The notes under the pieces were generated by a model. That model did not search any database. It was not told where the DNA came from and saw nothing but the letters and a program-made list of their open reading frames with translations. The position numbers were made by a program, and so were the translations under genes. From Halalkalibacter nanhaiisediminis (GTDB lineage Bacteria; Bacillota; Bacilli; Bacillales; Bacillaceae_D), in contig NZ_VLKZ01000013.1 in the NCBI RefSeq assembly GCF_007830185.1, positions 1 to 57,608 on the forward strand: 57,608 nucleotides of DNA, given 5' to 3'. This document shows positions 1 to 8,462 of the stretch, in pieces (within the stretch, counting starts at the first letter, position 1; each line of letters opens with the position of its first letter).

Positions 1-124
1 ATTAGCTCAAAATGTATCGCTAACGATACTTCTTAATAATTGACGAGATATCATGTATCTCTATTTCGCTTGGCTTTTGTTCAGTTTTCAAAGAACTCGG
101 CGTCGCTCATTGGCGACATTTAAT
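1..124 (-). other. Leader of an rRNA operon (16S gene lies left of the window)
   Basis: Read on the minus strand this stretch contains TTCTTTGAAAACTGAACAAA (positions about 83-102), the boxA-type antitermination motif typical of Bacillus rRNA leaders. Downstream come sequences capable of forming processing stems, then a GAGCTAAT motif at the very edge, which in Bacillus lies shortly before the 16S gene. No part of 16S itself is visible. The leader follows directly on the promoter at 125-153. Confidence 0.8.
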
Positions 125-153
125 ATAATAACACATAGAAAAATCACATGCAA
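125..153 (-). promoter_or_regulatory. rRNA operon promoter (sigma-A type)
   Basis: On the minus strand a -35 element TTGCAT (148-153) and a -10 element TATTAT (125-130) are separated by exactly 17 bases. They sit about 25-30 bases upstream of the boxA leader. AT-rich sequence further upstream could act as an UP element. Confidence 0.7.
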
Positions 154-437
154 TAGTTTTCTTAATAAAATATAAAAATTTCTATTTTATATAAAAAATT
201 TAAATCAACATACGGTCAACCAATTGATTCTAATGATCACTTCTAATTTCAATAGAAGAATTATAAATATAACATGTGTACAATAAAAAAACAATAACAA
301 TCGAGCCTCTTTAAACTAACAGATGAAGAAGGAACAAAGTATCACAAGTAAGATATATAGGAGACACCCTTGACTACATATCATGCAATAGAGGTTTAGC
401 ATCCGCTAAACCTCTATATGAACATTCATAAAATTCC
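154..437. other. Gene-free spacer between the rRNA promoter and the sugar operon
   Basis: This AT-rich spacer has no open frame with a ribosome binding site. It holds an inverted repeat at 389-416 (10-base arms, AGAGGTTTAG) just downstream of the last sugar gene. It may end the operon transcript, although its T-tract on the minus strand is weak. Confidence 0.5.
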
Positions 438-1409
438 TTAAGCCCACCACATACCTGTTTGTTTTTCTTCAAAAATTACATTCTTTAATAGTTTTACCGC
501 TTTTCCTAAACCTTCATCAGTAGATGCTAAAATATCTTCATGCTCAATAGACAACACATCATCATAGTTAATAGCACGCAAAGCACTTACGATATCTTTC
601 CACATCTTCTCGTCACTACCATATCCAACAGTCCTGAACGTCCAAGCTCTATCTAACACTTCACTATAGTGCTTTGTATCAAGAACACCATTCTTCTTAA
701 TGTTCTCATGATCTAAGTAAGTATCCTTCGCATGGACATGGAAGATTGCATTCTCTCTTCCAAGTAATTTAATTGATTCAACTGGATCAATTCCTTGCCA
801 CACTAAATGACTCGGATCATAGTTTGCACCTATCATAGGTCCAACAGCATTCCGTAACTTCAATAATGTCTCTGGATTATACACGACAAATCCAGGATGC
901 ATTTCAAAGCCAATTTTGTTAATTCCATGATCTGTTGCAAACTTTGCTTCTTCTTTCCAATACGGGATTACTACTTCATTCCACTGCCACTCTAATACCT
1001 CAAGATACTCTGGTGGCCAAGAACACGTTACCCAGTTTGGAAATTTCGCTCCTGGATGATCGCCCGGGCATCCTGCGAATCCATTTACAACTGAAACATC
1101 TAACTTAGCAGCTAACTCAACTGTTTTACGCCACGATTCATGAGATTGCCTTGCGATCTCTTTATTCGGATGGAGTGGGTTTCCATGAAAGCTTAAGCCA
1201 CTGATCGTTAATCCTTTATCTTGAATTATTTGTTTCAGCTTGAAGATTTCATTTTCATTCTCTAGTAAAAAAGCTGGATCACAATGGCTTGTCCCAGGAT
1301 AAAAACCAGTCCCTAACTCGACAGATTGAATACCAAAGCTCGCTACCTTATCAAGCATCTGTTCAAAAGGGAGGTCTTGAAAAAGTACTGTAAATACACC
1401 TATTTTCAT
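438..1409 (-). CDS. Sugar phosphate isomerase/epimerase-fold protein (LgdB-like)
   Basis: This 323-residue protein has the TIM-barrel fold of the xylose isomerase-like/AP endonuclease 2 family. Likely metal ligands are seen in the motifs GFEMHPGF, NYDPSH, FHVHAKD and IEHEDI. It is the last gene of the sugar operon and overlaps the upstream oxidoreductase by four bases, implying translational coupling. In the levoglucosan pathway two proteins of this family (LgdB1, LgdB2) catalyse beta-elimination of the 3-keto sugar and hydration of the resulting enone; this is probably one of them. Family call is firm; the specific reaction is inferred from gene company. Confidence 0.8.
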   Translation of the reverse strand: MKIGVFTVLFQDLPFEQMLDKVASFGIQSVELGTGFYPGTSHCDPAFLLENENEIFKLKQIIQDKGLTISGLSFHGNPLHPNKEIARQSHESWRKTVELAAKLDVSVVNGFAGCPGDHPGAKFPNWVTCSWPPEYLEVLEWQWNEVVIPYWKEEAKFATDHGINKIGFEMHPGFVVYNPETLLKLRNAVGPMIGANYDPSHLVWQGIDPVESIKLLGRENAIFHVHAKDTYLDHENIKKNGVLDTKHYSEVLDRAWTFRTVGYGSDEKMWKDIVSALRAINYDDVLSIEHEDILASTDEGLGKAVKLLKNVIFEEKQTGMWWA

Positions 1410-2566
1410 CGTAATCCCTCCTCTTTAATATCTACCCAAGATCTTGTACGGTTACTTTCTAGGATCGCTTCAATAATTTGCATAATATGATGACCATCAG
1501 CAATCGTAGCAAAATCACCAGCTTGCGTATCATTCTTCGAAACCGCTTCATAGAAGTTTAAGAAGAGATTCTTTAAGCCATCTGGCCAACCTTCTTGATG
1601 TCCACCTGGAAAATGCGCCATTTTTGAAGCATTCTCGGATAAAAGGGAAGGATCCTTCACTAATACCTCATTAGCCTTGTCTCTTCTACCTATCCATAAT
1701 TCATTAGGCTTCTCTTGATCCCAAGCAAGTGTTGCTTGATCAGTTACTAAATCAAAATGAAAATTATTTTTTCTTCCGACACTTACTTGCGACACCGTGA
1801 AGACACCTTGGATATTGTCTTCAAATCTTACAAGAACACTGCCATAATCCTCCGTATCAATCGGAACCTCAACCATTTCTGTATCTTCTTTAGCTTGAGA
1901 GAAAGTAGTGTTTCCATCCTTTGATTTATATCTCACCTTATGAACGGTTCCAAGATCGGCACAAACACTAACAATTCGTTTTCCTAGAATATGCTCAACC
2001 GTATCACACCAATGTGATCCAATATCAGCAATTGCACGTGATTCTCCGTTTAGCTCTTTATCCATTCTCCAGCTATAATCAGTCACATTTGAGCACCAAT
2101 CTTGAACATATCCGCCATAAACAAGGTTAGCTTTACCGTGTTTTTTTGTACGAATATCTTCTCTCATTTGCGCCACTAATGGATAAAATCGGTAATTAAA
2201 ACAAATGCCACTTATAACATTGCTCTTTTTCGCAAGTTCCACTAATTCCTCTGATTGCTCACTATTGATTGCAAGTGGTTTCTCCGTCATTAAATGTTTT
2301 CCTGCTAAAAGAATCTCTTTATTAAATTGAAAGTGCAAATGATTCGTCGTGCAATTATGAATGACTTCTATATCTGGATCATTGATTAATTCAGTTGCAT
2401 CAGCATATGCTTTTGGAATATGATGATGAGCTGCAAATTGCTCTGCTTTTTTTAGCTCTCTAGAAGAAACCCCTACTATTTCTATATTGGGTATTCTTCT
2501 TAGCGCTTCAATGTGTGAAGAAGCTGAAAATCCAGTTCCTAAAATTCCTACTTTAATTGTACGCAT
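1406..2566 (-). CDS. Gfo/Idh/MocA oxidoreductase (LgdC-like sugar reductase candidate)
   Basis: This 386-residue NAD(P)-dependent oxidoreductase starts with the Rossmann motif GILGTGFSASSH, followed by the family motif TEKPLA and a catalytic-type DIGSHWCD segment. The start at 2566 is chosen because GGAGGT lies just upstream; an ATG at 2584 lacks a ribosome binding site. It is the second oxidoreductase of the operon and fits the 3-keto-glucose reductase role (LgdC) that returns the oxidised intermediate to glucose. That role is inferred from the four-enzyme set, not from a residue that separates LgdC from other family members. Confidence 0.8.
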   Translation of the reverse strand: MRTIKVGILGTGFSASSHIEALRRIPNIEIVGVSSRELKKAEQFAAHHHIPKAYADATELINDPDIEVIHNCTTNHLHFQFNKEILLAGKHLMTEKPLAINSEQSEELVELAKKSNVISGICFNYRFYPLVAQMREDIRTKKHGKANLVYGGYVQDWCSNVTDYSWRMDKELNGESRAIADIGSHWCDTVEHILGKRIVSVCADLGTVHKVRYKSKDGNTTFSQAKEDTEMVEVPIDTEDYGSVLVRFEDNIQGVFTVSQVSVGRKNNFHFDLVTDQATLAWDQEKPNELWIGRRDKANEVLVKDPSLLSENASKMAHFPGGHQEGWPDGLKNLFLNFYEAVSKNDTQAGDFATIADGHHIMQIIEAILESNRTRSWVDIKEEGLR

Positions 2567-2590
2567 AGTTACCTCCCACTCCATTATTAC

Positions 2591-3556
2591 TTATCGTTTT
2601 GCAGCTTTACGTCCAAACGCTACTGCTAGGATAATGATTAAACCACTAACCATCATTTGTTGACTGACATCTAATCCCATAATGATTAAACCGTTGTTAA
2701 TCGTTCCAATTAGGATCGAACCAAAAATGGTTCCAACTACTGTACCTACACCACCGAATAAACTTGTTCCTCCAAGAATAACCGCAGCAATTACAGAAAG
2801 CTCTGCACCTTCACCAAATGTGAAACGCCCCGCTTCCAAGCGACCTGCAAATAACATACCTGCAAAACCAGCCATCATTCCTGAAGCCATTAACGCATAC
2901 AGTTTTACTCTTGCAGTGTTAATTCCAGAAAATCTTGCCGCACTCTCGTTTCCACCCGCAGCAAGTGTCTGTCTACCAAACGTTGTTTTTCTTAGGACAA
3001 TATGTCCAATAACAGCAATGAAAATCGTCCAAATGAAAAGCATTGGAATTCCAGCAATTTCTCCTGATCCAAATAAGAAAATAAAATTTTGGTTTAAGAT
3101 AGGTACTGGAGCCGTTGCTGTAATCCACATTGCAAGACCTTTAACAATCCCCATCGTCCCAAGTGTCACTAAGAAAGATGGTATTAATACTTTTGTAACG
3201 AGTAATCCATTAACCAAACCAATAATTGCACCTGTTCCTAGACCTGCAACAATACCACCGAATAGGCCAAATGATTGAATCGCTAGCGCCGCAGTTAATG
3301 AAGATAGAGCAGCAATCGAACCAACTGATAAATCAATTTCCCCAGTCGAAATAACAAATGTTACTGCTACAGCCATAATCGAAATCATTGCTGTTTGCCT
3401 AACAATATTTAATATGTTGTTTAATGTTAAAAATCCATCTTCATAAAGAGTGATTGAAAATGTAATAAAAACCCCAATGAACGCGATATATACGATATAA
3501 TTTCTCCAATCAAATGCAGGAGCTTTTGATGTTGTATTAATTGCTTTGGATGGCAT
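2591..3556 (-). CDS. Ribose-type ABC sugar transporter permease
   Basis: This 321-residue very hydrophobic protein has about eight to ten membrane segments and the RbsC-family signature around GGTSLFGGVGTVVGTIFGS near the C-terminus. It would form the membrane channel with the ATPase encoded immediately upstream, whose 3' end it overlaps by 20 bases. AGGAGG precedes its ATG. With the ATPase and the lipoprotein it completes a carbohydrate uptake system 2 (CUT2) transporter, which usually imports monosaccharides or small sugar derivatives. Family call is secure; the substrate is inferred to be levoglucosan or a similar anhydrosugar or glycoside. Confidence 0.9.
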   Translation of the reverse strand: MPSKAINTTSKAPAFDWRNYIVYIAFIGVFITFSITLYEDGFLTLNNILNIVRQTAMISIMAVAVTFVISTGEIDLSVGSIAALSSLTAALAIQSFGLFGGIVAGLGTGAIIGLVNGLLVTKVLIPSFLVTLGTMGIVKGLAMWITATAPVPILNQNFIFLFGSGEIAGIPMLFIWTIFIAVIGHIVLRKTTFGRQTLAAGGNESAARFSGINTARVKLYALMASGMMAGFAGMLFAGRLEAGRFTFGEGAELSVIAAVILGGTSLFGGVGTVVGTIFGSILIGTINNGLIIMGLDVSQQMMVSGLIIILAVAFGRKAAKR

Positions 3557-5033
3557 GTTCTAAATCCTCCTCTGATTGAATCTCTTCACGTTTCAATTGA
3601 CTTGTCACTTGTCCATTTCTTAAAGTAATAATGCGATCTGAAACCGCTAACAGTTCTGCTAACTCTGAAGAGATAACAATTATTGATTTTCCTTGATCAG
3701 CTAACTCTCGAATGATTTCAATAATCTCTGATTTTGATCCGATATCTACTCCATTTGTTGGTTCATCAAGAATTAAAATATTTGGTTCATTTGCTAACCA
3801 TTTACCAAGTACAATTTTCTGTTGATTACCACCAGACAATAAATTAGTAGCCTTATAAATACTGTCTGTTTTAATATTCAATTTATCCACAAATCTTTCA
3901 GACAACTCAGTTACCTTGCTCTTGTTAATAAATCCAAATTTCGATACTTTTGATAGCACAGGTAAGATCATATTTTCTTTTACTTCCGTCCCCAACACTA
4001 ATCCTTGAACACGTCGGTCTTCTGGCACTAGTGCTATTCCAGCCTCAATCGCATCTTTTGGCTTTTTAATACTAACAACTTTATTATTAATCACAATTTC
4101 TCCTTGGTCAGCTGAATCTACACCGAATAAAGTTCGTGCCAATTCAGTACGTCCACTTCCCATTAATCCAGCAATACCAAGTATTTCACCTTTATTTAGT
4201 GAAAGGTTAATTCCATTCACCTTTGAACCAGAATGCAAATTTTTCGTTTCTAACACAACTTCGGGATCTGGTAATTGTCTCGGCTTCCATTGAAAGCTAT
4301 TTTCCATCGATTTACCTACAATGTGCTGAACAAGTTCTTCCATCGTTAGATCTGAAGAAGGAGACGTTATGACATTTTTTCCGTCCCTAAGAACTGTGAT
4401 TCGGTCAGAAACCCGGAAAATTTCATCCATTCGGTGAGAAATATAGATGATGGACATTCCTTCTGATTTTAATTTATCAATTAGTTTAAACAACGTTTCC
4501 GTTTCATTTTTCGAAAGGGTCGCAGTTGGTTCATCCATAATTAAGAACTTTGCATTTTGTGCGAGCGCTTTAGCAATTTCGGTCATTTGCCAATAACCTA
4601 CGATTAAATTTTCAATCAATGTATTTGGACTTATGTTTACGTTCAACTGTTTTAGTAAACTTTCCGTTTTTTTATACATGGCACCTTCATCTAATAAGCC
4701 ATTTTTCTTCTTGATTTCGCGATTCAGAAATACATTTTGCGAAACCGTCATTGACGGTATTACACTAAATTCTTGGAAAATCATGGCCACGCCATTTTCT
4801 TGTGCATCTTGAGGTTTTTCAATCTGAACCTCTTTATCCTCAATAACGATCTTTCCTGCGTCTAATTGATAGACACCCGTTAGAATTTTCATAAGCGTAG
4901 ACTTACCCGCTCCATTCCCACCCATGAGAGCATGAACTTCGCCTTTTTTCAATTCAAAATCTACATTATCAAGTACTGTTATTCCATTAAATGCTTTTGA
5001 AATTCCTGACATTTGTAATGCCATCTTATCCAT
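3537..5033 (-). CDS. Ribose-type ABC sugar transporter ATPase (two ATP-binding domains)
   Basis: This roughly 498-residue protein carries two fused ATPase domains, as in RbsA/MglA. The first has the canonical Walker A GGNGAGKST but a changed signature (LIVGYWQM). The second has the degenerate Walker A GLMGSGRTEL and an intact LSGGNQQK signature followed by LILDEPTNGVD. This asymmetry is normal for CUT2 ATPases, in which only some sites hydrolyse ATP. The start at 5033 follows AAGGGTGAT; a GTG nine bases earlier is less likely. It powers the permease encoded at 2591-3556. Confidence 0.92.
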   Translation of the reverse strand: MDKMALQMSGISKAFNGITVLDNVDFELKKGEVHALMGGNGAGKSTLMKILTGVYQLDAGKIVIEDKEVQIEKPQDAQENGVAMIFQEFSVIPSMTVSQNVFLNREIKKKNGLLDEGAMYKKTESLLKQLNVNISPNTLIENLIVGYWQMTEIAKALAQNAKFLIMDEPTATLSKNETETLFKLIDKLKSEGMSIIYISHRMDEIFRVSDRITVLRDGKNVITSPSSDLTMEELVQHIVGKSMENSFQWKPRQLPDPEVVLETKNLHSGSKVNGINLSLNKGEILGIAGLMGSGRTELARTLFGVDSADQGEIVINNKVVSIKKPKDAIEAGIALVPEDRRVQGLVLGTEVKENMILPVLSKVSKFGFINKSKVTELSERFVDKLNIKTDSIYKATNLLSGGNQQKIVLGKWLANEPNILILDEPTNGVDIGSKSEIIEIIRELADQGKSIIVISSELAELLAVSDRIITLRNGQVTSQLKREEIQSEEDLEHAIQSN

Positions 5034-5051
5034 TAAAATCACCCTTTTTTA

Positions 5052-5078
5052 AAAAGGGGTAAACACGTTACCCCTTTT
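5052..5078 (-). terminator. Intra-operon hairpin between oxidoreductase and ATPase genes
   Basis: An 11-base inverted repeat (AAAAGGGGTAA and its complement) lies in the 68-base gap before the ATPase gene. On the minus strand it is followed by TTTT and then a purine run. It may attenuate transcription or protect the 3' end of the upstream message, so that enzyme and binding protein are made in excess of the membrane components. Confidence 0.45.
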
Positions 5079-5101
5079 CATTTTCTGTAAGGATTTGCAA
5101 C

Positions 5102-6271
5102 TTATAGCTTGTTTACTTTAACCCACTCGCCTTTTTCTGATGACTCTAAAATCGCGTCACTAATGACACAAATTTGGTAGCCATCATCGAAATTAGGGTA
5201 TACATCAATATCTTCTACAATCGCTTTTGCAAAATCGTATACCTCAATAATCTTTGTATCACCATAACCAATTCCTAGTGCTGGGATTGGCCATAGACCT
5301 TCTCCGTACGGATGAGCTGGACCAGTATAAACCGTTCTAAACCCTCTACGATCTGCTGGATCATCTGCGAAAAATACTTGCAATTCATCACGACGCTCGT
5401 AGTTAAACACAATTGATCCTTTTTCACCATGAATTTCAAATGTTAAGAAGTTATTGCGACCAAATGCATTTCTTGTCGCTTCGATGCTACCTACTGCGCC
5501 ATTATCGAACTTAATAAGCGCCATTAGTTCATCATCAACGTCAACTTCTCCTTTAGGAACGCTTGCATCTGCTTTAACTGTTCCTAATTTGTCAACACCG
5601 CCAGTTTGAATTGGTCTTTCTTTTACCCAAGTTTGAGTTGTTGCCATAACATCAGTGATTTCTCCTACTAAATATCTCGCAAAATCAACAACATGTGTTC
5701 CAATATCACCTAGTGCACCTGAACCTGCAATTTCCTTATTAAATCTCCATGAAAGAGGAGAGTTTGGATCAGCAGACCAATCTTGAAGATACGTTCCACG
5801 GAAGTTTAATACTTTTCCGATAGCTCCCTCTTCAATATATTTCTTCGCAAGAGCTACTGCAGGTGTTCTACGGTAGTTAAATGCCACCATATGCTTAACT
5901 CCTGCTTCTTTAACTGCATCTAACATCGTTTTAGCTTCTTGTGCATTACGCGCTAATGGCTTTTCAGAAATAATATGCTTTCCTGCTTTCGCTGCTGCAA
6001 TCGCGATCTCAGCATGCGAATTATTAGGAGTTACGATATCAACAATATCAATTTCAGGATTATTAATGATGTCCATCCAATTAGACGTGTACTCGTCATA
6101 GCCAAGTCTTGCTGCAGCATCTTTCGCTAGTGCATCTGTTACATCTGCTACCATTTTTCTATGTGTTAAAGCTGGAGCTGGCCAGAAATACATTGGCATA
6201 CCCGCATATGCTAGTGAATGTGCTTTAGCCATAAATCCTGCTCCGATTAATCCTACGTTTAAAGTTTTCAT
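5102..6271 (-). CDS. lgdA: Levoglucosan dehydrogenase-like Gfo/Idh/MocA oxidoreductase
   Basis: This 389-residue NAD-dependent dehydrogenase has the Rossmann motif VGLIGAGFMAKAHS (residues 6-19), EKPLAR (103-108) and GDIGTH (188-193). The segments YLQDWSADPNSPLSWRF and AHPYGEGLWPIPALGIGYG resemble what I remember of the characterised levoglucosan dehydrogenase. The predicted reaction is NAD-dependent oxidation of the C3 hydroxyl of 1,6-anhydroglucose to the 3-keto sugar. It sits between the lipoprotein and ATPase genes. Relatives oxidise other glycosides at C3, so the substrate is probable rather than proven. Confidence 0.78.
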   Translation of the reverse strand: MKTLNVGLIGAGFMAKAHSLAYAGMPMYFWPAPALTHRKMVADVTDALAKDAAARLGYDEYTSNWMDIINNPEIDIVDIVTPNNSHAEIAIAAAKAGKHIISEKPLARNAQEAKTMLDAVKEAGVKHMVAFNYRRTPAVALAKKYIEEGAIGKVLNFRGTYLQDWSADPNSPLSWRFNKEIAGSGALGDIGTHVVDFARYLVGEITDVMATTQTWVKERPIQTGGVDKLGTVKADASVPKGEVDVDDELMALIKFDNGAVGSIEATRNAFGRNNFLTFEIHGEKGSIVFNYERRDELQVFFADDPADRRGFRTVYTGPAHPYGEGLWPIPALGIGYGDTKIIEVYDFAKAIVEDIDVYPNFDDGYQICVISDAILESSEKGEWVKVNKL

Positions 6272-6302
6272 GAAAAATTCCTCCTAAATAGTTACTAATT
6301 AG

Positions 6303-7493
6303 TTATTGTTGATTAGCTACGTCTTGAATTTCTTGAGGTGCTGAAGTTTGATAAACCATTTCCCATGCATCAAGAATATTATCTTGTGTTACTGTTAAAG
6401 CTGGAACCGCAACATATGAAGGCGCTTCTTTACCAAGTAAAGCATAGCCAGCTAAAATAGCTTCAGCCGTCCCTTGGTCATAAGGAAGTTGTGCACCTAG
6501 ACCTTTAATCGGACCACCTCTTGCAATATCTAACCCTACGTTTGTACCTAAATCAATTGTTGTAATGACTAAATCATCTCTACCCGCAGTTCTTGCAGCT
6601 GCTAAAATTCCTTCTGTTGGTACATCCCACACCCCGAAAATACCGTCTAAATCAGGGTTTGTCGTTAACATTGCAGATGCTACTTGTAATCCATCATCAG
6701 GACCCATGATGCCTCCACGAGCTACAATTTCAATATTTGGATATTTTTCAGCCATAGTTGCTTCAAATGCTTCTGTTCTTTGCTTTGTTACAAAGAAGTC
6801 TGCGTCATGATAAACCACACCAACTTTACCTTCACCACCAAGTTGTTCAGCCATGATGTCGGCCGCAGCAACTCCATTACCGTAGTTATCAGCAGATACA
6901 ACACTTACATAATCTGTACCATGTTCTAAGTTACTTGGAACATTATCCATAAACACTAACTTAACACCTTGTTCTGCAGCTCGCTTATATGCTGAAGCTG
7001 TTGAAACAGGATCTGTCGGGATACTTACGATAATGTCAGGATTTCTTGCTAGAACTGATTCAAGGTCTGACACTTGCTTCTCTGCACTAAATTGCGCATC
7101 TGTTACAGAAATAACCTCAATGCCCATCTTTTCAAATGCAGCTTGTAAGCCATTAATTTGTGCATTTGACCAGTCATTACCTGCATAGTGCATAACAAGG
7201 GCTGCTTTGTAATTTCCTTCACGAATTTTCTCAATATCTTCGACCGTTAATTCAAGTGTTTTTGCTGAAACAGCCTCTTCTCCGTGTGGTCCTTTACTGA
7301 GAATTTCTTGATCAGAAGGAATGTCTTGATTAATGGTCATTGGCTCAGTTACTGCTTCTGTTGCTGTTTCTGAACTTTCTGGTGTTGTTTCAGCACCATT
7401 TTCCCCATTTGGTGCACTCTCCGAGTTACAAGCAGTTAATACAAGCAGACCCGCCAATAGTGTAGCCGCTAAAATTCTTTTTGATTTTTTCAT
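6303..7493 (-). CDS. Sugar-binding lipoprotein of the ABC transporter
   Basis: This 396-residue periplasmic-binding-protein-like lipoprotein has an N-terminal signal with lipobox LTAC (Cys22), then a Ser/Thr/Glu-rich linker to about residue 65. The rest is the two-lobed type 1 fold of the RbsB family (for example GIFGVWDVPTEGILAAARTAG). It is anchored to the outer face of the membrane and delivers sugar to the permease. The unusually long acidic linker suits a lipoprotein exposed to an alkaline exterior. It lies 21 bases downstream of the isomerase gene in the same operon. Confidence 0.9.
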   Translation of the reverse strand: MKKSKRILAATLLAGLLVLTACNSESAPNGENGAETTPESSETATEAVTEPMTINQDIPSDQEILSKGPHGEEAVSAKTLELTVEDIEKIREGNYKAALVMHYAGNDWSNAQINGLQAAFEKMGIEVISVTDAQFSAEKQVSDLESVLARNPDIIVSIPTDPVSTASAYKRAAEQGVKLVFMDNVPSNLEHGTDYVSVVSADNYGNGVAAADIMAEQLGGEGKVGVVYHDADFFVTKQRTEAFEATMAEKYPNIEIVARGGIMGPDDGLQVASAMLTTNPDLDGIFGVWDVPTEGILAAARTAGRDDLVITTIDLGTNVGLDIARGGPIKGLGAQLPYDQGTAEAILAGYALLGKEAPSYVAVPALTVTQDNILDAWEMVYQTSAPQEIQDVANQQ

Positions 7494-7514
7494 CTAAATC
7501 GTTCCCCCTAGATT

Positions 7515-8324
7515 TTACTTATCGTATTTTTTTAAGAAGTCAAAGCTTGTTTGTGCCCCTTGTTTTGGATCTTCGTAACTATCTAATTCAACAGTAATCC
7601 AACCATCGTAACCAAAGCTTTGAAGCGCTACCATCATTTCATCAAAATTTTGCTTTCCATTTCCTAATGGTAGAAACTCTCCATCTTTGTAATCTTTTAA
7701 GTGAACGTATTTTATTCGATCTTTATACATTTTAATGAATTCAATTGGGTCACCGCCACCAGCTTCAATATGGGCAGTGTCAGGACAAAAATCAATCGTT
7801 GTAAATTGAGCCAACTTTTCCACTTGTTCAGGTGTTTCACCCAATGAACCTAAGTGTGGATGATAACTTGCTACTAAACCATGTTCTTTAGCAATTTCCA
7901 TGACTTGATTTAAGGCTTGTCCTAATTTTTCATAGTCGCTTTCTAAAATGCCACTTCCTCGTATCGCACCACCACCGACAACTAAATGTTCAGCACCAAA
8001 TTCAGCTGCAAGCTTTGCTACTTTTGAAATCTTTGCTAATTCTTCATCAAGGATTTCATCAAAGACGAAGTTCCCACCTGTGTAGACACCGATTAATTTT
8101 AATTGTAATGAATCGAGTAAGCTTCGGAATGTTTCTTTATTATTTTCATATTGCATTAAATTCCCATCAAACAATTCAAAGCCAGTGTAACCAACGCTTG
8201 AAATATCTTTAAGTGCTTCTTCTGTTGAACCATTTGCCATATAGTAATTGTCTTTGAGCGATGTTACTCCACCTGGATGTCCAACAACCCCACCCCAAGT
8301 ATTTGTTTGATAACCTAATTTCAT
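7515..8324 (-). CDS. Sugar phosphate isomerase/epimerase-fold protein (second LgdB-like)
   Basis: This 269-residue TIM-barrel protein of the xylose isomerase-like family shows metal-ligand type motifs VASYHPHLG, DFCPDTAHIEAGGGDP, YVHLKDYKDG and WITVELDSYE. It is the first structural gene of the operon after the regulator and is preceded by AAGGAG. It differs clearly from the paralogue at 438-1409, which supports two distinct steps, elimination and hydration, of a 3-keto-sugar pathway. Which step belongs to which paralogue cannot be decided from the sequence. Confidence 0.8.
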   Translation of the reverse strand: MKLGYQTNTWGGVVGHPGGVTSLKDNYYMANGSTEEALKDISSVGYTGFELFDGNLMQYENNKETFRSLLDSLQLKLIGVYTGGNFVFDEILDEELAKISKVAKLAAEFGAEHLVVGGGAIRGSGILESDYEKLGQALNQVMEIAKEHGLVASYHPHLGSLGETPEQVEKLAQFTTIDFCPDTAHIEAGGGDPIEFIKMYKDRIKYVHLKDYKDGEFLPLGNGKQNFDEMMVALQSFGYDGWITVELDSYEDPKQGAQTSFDFLKKYDK

Positions 8325-8411
8325 TAAGAATCACTCCTTATATATGTTTCATTTATGTTCATTGGTATGCTTTGATAATTGTCGTGAAATATGCATCACC
8401 CTTTCACAAAA

Positions 8412-8425
8412 TGAAATCGATTACA
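8412..8425. promoter_or_regulatory. LacI/CcpA-type operator upstream of the structural genes
   Basis: The sequence TGAAATCGATTACA is a near-perfect palindrome in the gap between the regulator gene and the first structural gene. It matches the catabolite-responsive element consensus TGWAANCGNTWNCA and also the two perfect palindromes upstream of the regulator. It could bind the local LacI-type repressor, CcpA, or both. Confidence 0.75.
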
Positions 8426-8462
8426 TTAATAGTTAAAAAATCAATCCTTTTTGATTCAAAAG

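Noticed and set aside
2682-3278. Long plus-strand open frame inside the permease gene
   Set aside because: It is the antisense shadow of the permease; composition is Pro/Ile/Thr-rich and there is no ribosome binding site.
3537-5033. Degenerate second Walker A in the sugar ATPase as a sign of inactivation
   Set aside because: GLMGSGRTEL is normal for RbsA/MglA-type tandem ATPases.
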